From contig JAJDBI010000300.1 in NCBI GenBank assembly GCA_029261435.1, forward strand, positions 1 to 5,729: a DNA stretch of 5,729 nt. Reading direction: 5' to 3'. Positions 1-5,516 of the stretch are shown here, piece by piece; within the stretch, counting starts at the first letter, position 1; every line of letters starts with the position of its first letter. Both the position numbers and the translations under genes were made by a program. The DNA is from Nitrospinaceae bacterium (GTDB lineage: Bacteria > Nitrospinota > Nitrospinia > Nitrospinales > VA-1). The notes under the pieces were generated by a model. The model saw nothing but the letters and a program-made list of their open reading frames with translations. It had not been told where the DNA came from and ran no database searches.

Positions 1-1
1 G

Positions 2-724
2 ATTCTCCTGTTTGCAGGTGGGTGGGTGGCCTTGAAAGTCTTGTTTCCCTCAGACATTCAAAACATCGATCGAGCACGAAAAGCACTAAAACAAAAAGCC
101 CTGGTTATGGGGAAGTTGACCTTTCAGGAAAAAGGCATCGCACTGGTAATGGGAGCCACGCTTTTTTGCTGGTTCGGGTATGGTGACCAGTTGGGCATCG
201 CCAATATCGCCATCATTTCTATCGTTTTATTGTTCGTGCTGAATCTAATTACCTGGAAAATGGTGGAGGCTCATATCAATTGGGCCATTGTCCTGATGTA
301 TGGCGGTGCTATCTGTCTGGGTGAAGCCATGTCGGAATCGGGAGCGGCATTGTGGCTGGCTCAACAACTGTTTTCGGGATTGATCGAATCACGTATCGTT
401 TTTCTTTTGGTCATCGCGTTGTTGTCCACACTCTTCACCACTTTCATGAGCAACTCGGCAGTCATCGCCATCCTTCTGCCGACGGCTATCAGCATGAGCC
501 CGGCATACGGTATCAGCCCAGCACTGGCAACCTTGACTGTAATACTACCCAGCAACTTCGCATTCATTTTACCAATTGCCACTCCGGCCTCGGCACTGGC
601 TTATTCTTCAAGGTTCCTGACCTTGAAAGAGATGATCTGGTCAGGAAGCATACTCAGCTTAATGGGTCTGGTTTTCTACCTGTTTCTCCTCTTGTTCTAT
701 TGGCCTTTGATCGGTTTTCAATAA
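2..724 (+). CDS. DASS/SLC13-family sodium:anion symporter, C-terminal half (5' truncated by window)
   Basis: This is the C-terminal part of an inner-membrane secondary transporter of the divalent anion:Na+ symporter (DASS, SLC13/CitT) family, whose members import dicarboxylates, citrate or sulfate with sodium. The frame is open to the left edge, so the GTG at base 26 is probably internal; about 240 residues are visible against a usual 450-500. Numbering from that GTG, hydrophobic segments lie near residues 37-53, 58-77, 84-104, 124-156, 165-193 and 203-230. Two signatures support the family: TTFMSNSAVIAILLPTA around residues 138-154, which corresponds to the second Ser-Asn-Thr substrate/sodium motif (here Ser-Asn-Ser, bases 449-457), and the re-entrant PIATPASALAYSS segment (183-195). 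The Thr-to-Ser change is mild. The substrate cannot be assigned; the adjacent rhodanese hints at a sulfur anion but does not prove it. The stop TAA at 722-724 lies two bases before the next start. Confidence 0.88.
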   Translation: MLLFAGGWVALKVLFPSDIQNIDRARKALKQKALVMGKLTFQEKGIALVMGATLFCWFGYGDQLGIANIAIISIVLLFVLNLITWKMVEAHINWAIVLMYGGAICLGEAMSESGAALWLAQQLFSGLIESRIVFLLVIALLSTLFTTFMSNSAVIAILLPTAISMSPAYGISPALATLTVILPSNFAFILPIATPASALAYSSRFLTLKEMIWSGSILSLMGLVFYLFLLLFYWPLIGFQ

Positions 725-726
725 TC

Positions 727-1071
727 ATGTCGATGAACTCTGTCAATCAACTGCAAGCGGTTGAACTAAAAAAGAAACTCGATAGCGGGGAAGACATCTT
801 TTTGCTCGATGTGCGGGAGCCCTGGGAGTTTTCCCTGTCCGCCATAGACGGATCAGAAAATTTTCCTCTGGCTGAGGTCGTTGACCGACAGCAGGAATTT
901 GTTTTCGAAGAAGAAATTGTGGTGATCTGCCACTTTGGGGAACGTTCGCAAAGAGCGGCGAACGAATTGCTGGAATGTGGATTCAAAACCGTCCACAACC
1001 TCGTAGGTGGCATCGATGCATGGTCACAAGTAGTGGACCCAACCATACCCCGTTACCGGGCCTCGGGCTAA
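727..1071 (+). CDS. single-domain rhodanese-like sulfurtransferase
   Basis: A 114-residue cytoplasmic protein consisting of one rhodanese domain; members carry sulfane sulfur on an active-site cysteine as a persulfide and pass it to a thiol acceptor. Visible landmarks are LLDVREPWEF (residues 26-35), the active-site loop CHFGERSQ with the predicted catalytic Cys68 and Arg73, and the C-terminal NLVGGIDAW motif (91-99). The C-x-x-G-x-R-S loop has the length typical of the small GlpE/PspE-like class. There is no signal peptide. The frame stays open far upstream, overlapping the transporter in another frame, but the domain begins only here; ATG 727 is preferred and ATG 733 is an equally plausible start six bases later. 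No strong Shine-Dalgarno is seen. With the transporter stop only two bases upstream, translational coupling is likely. A role in sulfur handling linked to the transporter is inference. The stop codon overlaps the stop of the convergent aroDE gene. Confidence 0.9.
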   Translation: MSMNSVNQLQAVELKKKLDSGEDIFLLDVREPWEFSLSAIDGSENFPLAEVVDRQQEFVFEEEIVVICHFGERSQRAANELLECGFKTVHNLVGGIDAWSQVVDPTIPRYRASG

Positions 1072-2546
1072 CCCCCGCTAGCGGTGGTTAACTTTTCCAA
1101 CAATACTTCACGCATGGTTTCGATGGGGGCAGGTTGACCGGCCCAGAGTTCAAACTGCCGAGCCGCCTGGTTGATGAACAATTCATAACCCGGAATGACC
1201 TTGCATCCTGCCGATTTGGCTTCGCGTAAAAGCCGCGTCTCTAACGGATTATATACCGAGTCGAACACCACCATGCCTTCTTTGAAATCTCTTGCCAGAA
1301 ACGGGCTTTCAGTGACATTCGGACTCATGCCAACCGGCGAACAATTGATCAGAACATCAATGTCACGCGTTCCCGCATCACGCGCATGTGCTAGCTCGCA
1401 ATCGAGTTCTTTTGCCAGGCTTTCGCCGCGTTCTTTATTTTTGTTATAGGTCACCGTTAATTTTCCACCCTTTTCTTTCACGCCGTACCCGATAGCCTTG
1501 GCGGTACCACCCGAACCCAAAATCAACACATTTTTGCCCTTCAATGAAGTACAAGCTTCAAGAGCTGAAATGGCACCTGAGCAATCGGTGTTATAACCCA
1601 CCCAGTCTGTTCCTTCTTTAACCACCGTATTGACCGCTCCGATATTTTGGGCCGTTTCATCTACTTTGCTCAACAAGGGCATGATCTGTTCCTTCGCTGG
1701 CATTGTCACACTCAACCCGCTAAAAAAATCTTTAAAGCTGTTGAAAAACTTTTCAACATTATCGACCAGAAAAGAAACGTAGATATCGGGAGAGCCTTTT
1801 TCCTGAAAAGCACGGTTATGCACCAGATATCCCAGACTTTTTGAAACTGGATTGCCAATGACCCCATAAACCTTAAAATCAGAACGCTCGCCGTTGACCC
1901 GATAAATATCTTTGAGAGTTTTTGCAGGAATCTGACCCGGAGCACTTTCCTGACCTGTTTCAAGACTGCCGAAGGTCAGGTATCCGCCAAACAACGGAGA
2001 AAGAATTCGGCTGATTTCTCCCAGGTCGCCCATGCAGAGTCCAATAAGTTTTTGCTTCTCGCTTTTGGAACGTTTAAGCAGTTCAAACATTTTCAGGTTA
2101 TCACTCAGGTCTCGGGCGTAAGTGACGATTTTGATAATTTCCCCAGGCATCTCGCACATGGTTTCATAAAGCGGATTGAAATCTTCGGGAGTGTGTGAGA
2201 AATCGTGATAAGAAAGAATAATCTTTGAGGAATCGCTCTCTTCCAAAAAGGGTTGCAAATATTCCCTCGGAGTGGAGACTTCAATATCCACAAAATCGGC
2301 CCCGGACTTCAAGGCATCACGAAGTGACTGCACGCGGACCTCATCCGATCCTTTAAATTGCCCACCATCGTGTTTGGAACGATTGGTAACGATGACCGGC
2401 AACGTGGACACATCAAGCAGAGTATTCAGATTTACAGACTCAATCAAATCCAGGCGCAGCTCCAGAATATCGGCAATCGCTAAAGCGGAATCGATCTGCT
2501 CCTGAGCTTTGGACATGGAGGGGCCAACAATGGGGATACAAATCAT
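1068..2546 (-). CDS. aroDE: bifunctional 3-dehydroquinate dehydratase (type I) / shikimate dehydrogenase fusion
   Basis: This 492-residue cytoplasmic enzyme joins two consecutive shikimate-pathway steps: dehydration of 3-dehydroquinate to 3-dehydroshikimate, then NADPH-dependent reduction to shikimate. Residues 1-215 are a type I (Schiff-base) dehydroquinase. ELRLD (29-33) holds the conserved Glu/Arg, His114 in SYHDF is the predicted general acid/base, Lys139 in IIKIVTYA the Schiff-base lysine, Arg180 lies in SRILSPLFG, and SAPGQIP (201-207) is the C-terminal substrate loop. Residues about 225-492 are shikimate dehydrogenase: GNPVSKS (231-237), SVTMPAK with catalytic Lys285, NTD with Asp321, the NADP loop GSGGTAKA (344-351), INCSPVGM (400-407), DSVYNP (429-434) and the NQAARQFELW helix (459-468). 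The start is fixed by the conserved first strand MICIPIVG. Fusions in this order are known in plants, Chlamydiae and some other bacteria. Oddly, Gly239 occupies the position of the second shikimate-binding serine of E. coli AroE (Ser16). It lies 204 bases downstream of the flagellar genes and may have its own promoter. Confidence 0.95.
   Translation of the reverse strand: MICIPIVGPSMSKAQEQIDSALAIADILELRLDLIESVNLNTLLDVSTLPVIVTNRSKHDGGQFKGSDEVRVQSLRDALKSGADFVDIEVSTPREYLQPFLEESDSSKIILSYHDFSHTPEDFNPLYETMCEMPGEIIKIVTYARDLSDNLKMFELLKRSKSEKQKLIGLCMGDLGEISRILSPLFGGYLTFGSLETGQESAPGQIPAKTLKDIYRVNGERSDFKVYGVIGNPVSKSLGYLVHNRAFQEKGSPDIYVSFLVDNVEKFFNSFKDFFSGLSVTMPAKEQIMPLLSKVDETAQNIGAVNTVVKEGTDWVGYNTDCSGAISALEACTSLKGKNVLILGSGGTAKAIGYGVKEKGGKLTVTYNKNKERGESLAKELDCELAHARDAGTRDIDVLINCSPVGMSPNVTESPFLARDFKEGMVVFDSVYNPLETRLLREAKSAGCKVIPGYELFINQAARQFELWAGQPAPIETMREVLLEKLTTASGG
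1070..1089 (+). terminator. candidate intrinsic terminator for the transporter-rhodanese unit, inside the aroDE 3' end
   Basis: AACCCCCGCTAGCGGTGGTT is a 20-base inverted repeat with one mismatched pair, centred on the perfect palindrome CCGCTAGCGG. On the + strand it can fold into an 8-pair GC-rich stem (one mismatch) with a CTAG loop and is followed by AACTTTTCC. It begins on the last bases of the rhodanese stop codon, the expected place for a terminator. The T run is short and starts two bases after the stem, so function is uncertain. On the - strand no T run follows, so it would act in one direction only. It lies in the last codons of aroDE. Confidence 0.4.
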
Positions 2547-2666
2547 GGGAAAAACCAGTAAAAAATATTTTCAAATCAAAGGAAGGATAGTATCAGAATC
2601 GAAGTGTTTTAAAAAGGGTGTGTTGAATGAAAACCAAGAAACACCAAGGTCACAAATGAGCTGGAC

Positions 2667-2680
2667 TATTGAGCTCAATA
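2667..2680. promoter_or_regulatory. 14-base perfect palindrome in the intergenic region upstream of aroDE
   Basis: TATTGAGCTCAATA is a perfect inverted repeat with no spacer. It sits 120 bases upstream of the aroDE start and 70 bases past the stop of the preceding gene, in A/T-rich DNA otherwise without genes. Such a site could be an operator for a dimeric regulator or a chance restriction-type palindrome; no T run follows on either strand, so it is not a normal terminator. The rest of the 204-base gap (2547-2750) shows no convincing -35/-10 pair; GATACT near 2595-2600 on the - strand is at best a weak -10. Confidence 0.3.
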
Positions 2681-2728
2681 ATTCCACATATTTTAACCTT
2701 CGAAAAAACTCATCCCACACAAACACCA

Positions 2729-2750
2729 AAGTTTCTTAAATCAAGAACTT
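2729..2750 (-). other. imperfect A/T-rich hairpin directly after the stop of the 95-residue gene
   Basis: Read on the - strand, AAGTTCTT-GATTT-AAGAAACTT forms an 8-pair stem with a one-base bulge and a five-base loop, starting right after the TAA at 2753-2751. It is A/T-rich and is followed by GGTGTTTGTG rather than a T run, so it is a poor intrinsic terminator. It could protect or pause the 3' end of the flagellar transcript, or mean nothing. Confidence 0.2.
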
Positions 2751-3038
2751 TTATCCTGCAAGAACTGCAGATGCCGTTTCAACCTCCTCGGTTTGAACTG
2801 TTTGGGGTTCCACATTTTCCGCCGTAACTTCCCCGGCCTCGACCTTCTGAGCCTCTGACAATGAAGCCCCTTTAACAGATTGGGCAGAGAGAGCGGCTCT
2901 AGCCTCATTCGAAATGCTGACCCGGTCTCGTTGCCCCTGAACCCGTTTAACCGGATTTTTACTGTTTAGTTCTGCAATGCGCGCCTGCCCTTGATAGGTT
3001 TTAAAAACCCGATTGACAGTAACAATTGAAATTTCCAT
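2751..3038 (-). CDS. small unassigned protein of the flagellar cluster with a FlgM-like N-terminal half
   Basis: This 95-residue protein cannot be assigned with confidence. Residues 1-25 (VNRVFKTYQGQARIAEL region) and the motif DRVSISNEAR (38-47) resemble the N-terminal half of FlgM-type anti-sigma-28 factors, which commonly carry a D-x-V-x-[IL]-S-x-x-A-[KR] stretch. The part that should bind sigma-28 in FlgM, two C-terminal helices with a pattern like R..I..G.Y.v....A..L, is not seen. Instead residues 65-95 form a Glu/Val/Thr-rich acidic tail that looks disordered. There is no signal peptide or membrane segment. The start is secure: AAGGAAGAG lies just upstream at 3050-3042 with good spacing. 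It follows the FlgN-like gene by 18 bases, so it is co-transcribed with it. A regulatory or export-related flagellar role is inference from position and the short motif. Confidence 0.75.
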   Translation of the reverse strand: MEISIVTVNRVFKTYQGQARIAELNSKNPVKRVQGQRDRVSISNEARAALSAQSVKGASLSEAQKVEAGEVTAENVEPQTVQTEEVETASAVLAG

Positions 3039-3041
3039 GAT

Positions 3042-3050
3042 CTCTTCCTT
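3042..3050 (-). promoter_or_regulatory. Shine-Dalgarno site for the 95-residue gene
   Basis: On the - strand AAGGAAGAG precedes the ATG at 3038 by three bases, with the AAGGA core ending seven bases upstream of the start. It is the clearest ribosome binding site in the flagellar block and sits in the 18-base gap after the FlgN-like stop codon (3059-3057), supporting this start. Confidence 0.7.
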
Positions 3051-3056
3051 AATTAG

Positions 3057-3491
3057 TTAAACGTTTTTAGAAATCTTTGATTTAATTCTTTGAGATACTC
3101 CATATCCTTTTAAAAGCCGCTGACCACTTTTCACGGCTTTGATCTTTTCCAGCACTTCGTTTTTCACAAGGTTGAGCTTTGTCTGGCAAACGGTTTCCTG
3201 CTCAATGATTTTTTCCAAATCCGATTCGATGCCCTGTGCCAGTCCTTCATTTTCACGAATCAGTGAGTCGAGAGTGGTTTGATCCAAATCACGCACTAAA
3301 TCGGCGATTTTTCGATCTGTCTCGTTGAGCCCGGAGATCAACACTTCCTTCTCCTCGACAATCGTTGCTAACTGGGGCTCATCCTGAGTGTCTACAGCCT
3401 TCATTTGCTCTCCCATTTTTTCGAGGAGCTGGGTGCAGGTTTTCTGCTTGTGTTTGAGAAGACTGACAATTTCTATTTTTTTCTTATTCAT
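3057..3491 (-). CDS. flgN: FlgN/FliT-family flagellar export chaperone
   Basis: This 144-residue, almost wholly helical protein has the pattern of FlgN-type chaperones, which hold hook-filament junction or cap subunits in the cytoplasm for the flagellar type III export gate. Long amphipathic helices cover about residues 5-35, 40-72 and 74-122 (EEKEVLISGL, LDSLIRENEGL, NLVKNEVLEKI), and the tail SGQRLLKGYGVSQR (122-135) has the Leu/Tyr/Gly arrangement often seen at FlgN C-termini. There are no membrane segments. The gene starts nine bases after the fliD-like stop. Its only SD-like sequence (GGTGG) lies inside the last fliD codons, about 14 bases from the ATG, so translational coupling is likely. 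FlgN usually serves FlgK and FlgL; because this gene abuts a cap-protein gene, its client may be FliD, which is the role of FliT elsewhere. The FlgN/FliT choice rests on weak sequence patterns and position. Confidence 0.7.
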   Translation of the reverse strand: MNKKKIEIVSLLKHKQKTCTQLLEKMGEQMKAVDTQDEPQLATIVEEKEVLISGLNETDRKIADLVRDLDQTTLDSLIRENEGLAQGIESDLEKIIEQETVCQTKLNLVKNEVLEKIKAVKSGQRLLKGYGVSQRIKSKISKNV

Positions 3492-3500
3492 AATTTAAAT

Positions 3501-5468
3501 TCACACCACCGCTATAAGAGTTTGTATTGTGTTTTCAAGATTAGTGTTTTCTGTAAACTTTCGAAAATTTGCTGCCAAAGCCCTTGGCGAACGGGACTGT
3601 GCAATAATTTCACTTTCTTCAATTGCCAGTTCACCCAACTCCTCTCGCAAAATGATTTCCAGTATTTCCGCGAGACTGGGCAGGATTCCGGTCTCAGAGT
3701 TTGTGAAAAGGTCATAAACTTCTACCGTGTTTGAATCGAGCCCACGCCGGAGTTCTTTTTCATCTAGTGCAAAGGTGTCATCTGTCAGAGTACGAATACC
3801 TATGGCACCCAATCTGCGTAAAAGTTTTTCATCATCGCTTTGAAAAGCCCTGCCTATTCCGCTTTTAACAGCCTGAACCGCAGAGGTGACAGCAACCTCT
3901 TGCAGGTTGCTTTTCTCTGTATTAACCACCTCGATACCCGTTGCAAACGGGTTTCCCGGTCGTCCCCTGAGTGTGTCTATGCTTTCATTACGCTGATCAA
4001 GTTCCCGCACTCTTGCCTGCGGTTTGAAGGTGAGGTCATTGCGGATATCCTGAATATCTCCATCCCGCTTAAAAGCCTGCGAGACTTCGAGGAGGTCATT
4101 AATTTTAGATATGGAGCTATTGAATTGGTTGACCAGAGTTTTGATCTGGGAAAAAAATGTTGCGGCATCAATGGAAATATTAATCTGAGCGGCCTTTTCC
4201 GAAGCTTGTTTGATGATCAGATCAGTATCTTCTATCACCCCTGAAAAAACGTTGTTATCACTGGGCACCTGTTTTCCATTGATTTCGATTTTTGCAGTTT
4301 GAGGTTCCTGAATAAGATTGGTGAGGCTCTGGTCATCAGAATCAAACTGAAGTTCTTTCTGGATAGGAAACCCTTTGCTGTTTAATTCAAAAAATCCCAG
4401 CCCTAAAAGAACATCATCGTCATCCCTCAAATCGATGAGAGTACGTCCACCTGCCAGCCCTACCAGAAACAATCGGTTATCCTTAATCAATGCCCGGACT
4501 TTGGTCTCGGCGGTACCCCCATCCAAATTCCCGTTATCATTGATGTCTTCGCCAAGGTCAATCTCTCCATCGCCATCCAGATCTTCATTAATGAATATGG
4601 CTGAGACAAATTCGGCATTCCCGGTTTGAGCAGTCCCCGTTGGAATAATATCCAAAGTCCCGTTGCCATTGAGATCTTCACCTGGGTCGATAATCGAATC
4701 GCCATCTAAATCTTCAATAATTAATGATGGCAGACCAAACTTGGCATTCCCGAACGAAACAGTATCCAAAATTCCGTTGTTGTTCACATCTTCTGTTTTA
4801 TCGAGTGTCCCGTTACGATTCTGGTCTTCCCCAAAATTGATTTTATTTTTTAGTTCGAATAACGAGTCCGTGGCTTCAACGGTAACTTTCGTACCATTGA
4901 TAGAGAAGCTTCCCGTCAGACCCAGGGCTCCCAAGGGAGTAGTTTGTTCATCGGACGCAAGAATCGCCGCTTGCGACAACCGCAACGGAGTGATGCGAAA
5001 TCTATCCAGCGGGGCATCTTTTCCTGCCAGGGCCTGAACCAGTTTTGATCGAGTTGAAGAAGCTGTTTTGGGGTTCAGCGCATCATCGGAAAGCAATTCG
5101 GAAACCGTTTTTCCAAGACTTTTCAGAGTAGTAGTGAGATCGTCCAGTTGGCGGAGTTTGAGAAGAGTGAATCGCTCATTTTTATCCAGGCCATCCACAA
5201 TGGGGATTTTTCTGGATACAGACTGCTTTGAAAGGAGAGAAATAGCATCGGCAACCCGAAAAGCAGCTAGAGGACCTGTCGCCTCCAGATTGGGGACCTT
5301 TCTTTTATTGATAAATACGGAATCAAATAGGATGTCCCGCTTGGTTTCCCGGGGACTGTTAGACCCATTTATGGTGTCACGAGCAATACGGACATCCACG
5401 CTATTACTGGTCGAACGAGTGGAATTGAGAGGAAAAAACGTGGAATTGACGTTATTGAGGACCTGCAC
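3501..5468 (-). CDS. fliD: divergent FliD-like flagellar cap (hook-associated protein 2) with inserted calcium-binding repeats
   Basis: FliD is exported to the filament tip, where it caps the filament and helps flagellin polymerise. In this 655-residue protein, residues about 100-210 match the FliD N-terminal domain pattern: a Leu-rich helix (LRQLDDLTTTLKSLG), a Ser/Thr/Lys stretch (KTASSTRSK), a strand/helix region with RITPLRLSQAA, then LGLTGSFSINGTKV and DSLFELKNKIN, the Hook_IN motif. The domain resumes at KVRALIKDNRLFL (323-335) and ends with VLLGLGFFEL (353-362). Between them, residues 215-316 hold six calcium-loop-like motifs. Residues 553-600 (LGAIGIRTLTDDTFALDEKEL, then VYDLF and GILPSLAEIL) match the FliD C-terminal domain. 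The usual N-terminal Gly-Leu-x-Ser-Gly-Leu-Asp signature is missing and replaced by about 95 unmatched residues, and the terminal coiled coil looks short. The start is GTG 5468, the first start codon after the in-frame TAA at 5510-5508; GGAAA lies just upstream. First gene of a three-gene flagellar run. Confidence 0.8.
   Translation of the reverse strand: MQVLNNVNSTFFPLNSTRSTSNSVDVRIARDTINGSNSPRETKRDILFDSVFINKRKVPNLEATGPLAAFRVADAISLLSKQSVSRKIPIVDGLDKNERFTLLKLRQLDDLTTTLKSLGKTVSELLSDDALNPKTASSTRSKLVQALAGKDAPLDRFRITPLRLSQAAILASDEQTTPLGALGLTGSFSINGTKVTVEATDSLFELKNKINFGEDQNRNGTLDKTEDVNNNGILDTVSFGNAKFGLPSLIIEDLDGDSIIDPGEDLNGNGTLDIIPTGTAQTGNAEFVSAIFINEDLDGDGEIDLGEDINDNGNLDGGTAETKVRALIKDNRLFLVGLAGGRTLIDLRDDDDVLLGLGFFELNSKGFPIQKELQFDSDDQSLTNLIQEPQTAKIEINGKQVPSDNNVFSGVIEDTDLIIKQASEKAAQINISIDAATFFSQIKTLVNQFNSSISKINDLLEVSQAFKRDGDIQDIRNDLTFKPQARVRELDQRNESIDTLRGRPGNPFATGIEVVNTEKSNLQEVAVTSAVQAVKSGIGRAFQSDDEKLLRRLGAIGIRTLTDDTFALDEKELRRGLDSNTVEVYDLFTNSETGILPSLAEILEIILREELGELAIEESEIIAQSRSPRALAANFRKFTENTNLENTIQTLIAVV
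4521..4826 (-). repeat. three tandem double EF-hand-like / thrombospondin-3-like calcium loops within the fliD-like gene
   Basis: Residues 215-316 of the FliD-like protein contain three units of two abutting Asp/Asn-rich loops. First loops: DQNRNGTLDKTE (215-226), DLDGDSIIDPGE (253-264) and DLDGDGEIDLGE (296-307); each has acidic or Asn residues at positions 1, 3, 5, 9 and Glu at 12, as in an EF-hand loop, with Gly at 6 in two of three. Second loops, directly following: DVNNNGILD (227), DLNGNGTLD (265) and DINDNGNLD (308), more like dockerin or thrombospondin type 3 loops. Spacers before units two and three share GNA[KE]F and a hydrophobic strand ending in ED, so the repeat period is about 38-43 residues. 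Calcium binding is inferred from the ligand pattern. Confidence 0.85.
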
Positions 5469-5516
5469 GATTTTTTTCCGGTCTGGCGCAGAAAACTTGA
5501 TACGCCATTAAAGTGT

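Noticed and set aside
352..726. Upstream extension of the rhodanese frame to an ATG inside the transporter gene
   Set aside because: This part is another frame of the transporter coding sequence and has His/Pro/Gln-rich shadow composition. The rhodanese domain starts only after 727.
2530..2739. + strand 69-codon ORF with a strong SD-like GGAGGGG at 2517-2523 before an ATG at 2530
   Set aside because: The SD-like bases are the complement of the conserved GPSM codons of aroDE. The product is a Lys/Asn/Ser-rich string with no recognisable pattern. Its first part is antisense to aroDE.
3492..3512. Consensus Shine-Dalgarno for the FlgN-like gene
   Set aside because: Only GGTGG within the last fliD codons is present, about 14 bases from the ATG, which is too far for a normal site. 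Translational coupling explains the start better.
4375..5037. + strand ORFs opposite the calcium repeats (Ser/Pro-rich repeats)
   Set aside because: Their Ser/Pro repeats are the complement of the Asp/Gly/Asn codons of the calcium loops in the fliD-like gene.
5474..5500. Sigma-28-like promoter on the - strand: TCAAGTTT, 11 bases, CCGGAAAA
   Set aside because: The -35 half matches the consensus well, but the -10 half matches only about five of eight bases and would place the transcript start at the fliD GTG itself. With no later good start codon, this is probably chance.
5068..5511. 147-codon + strand ORF opposite the fliD 5' part
   Set aside because: It is antisense to the region carrying the FliD N-terminal pattern. 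It is Ser/Arg-rich with no motif and has the look of a shadow frame.
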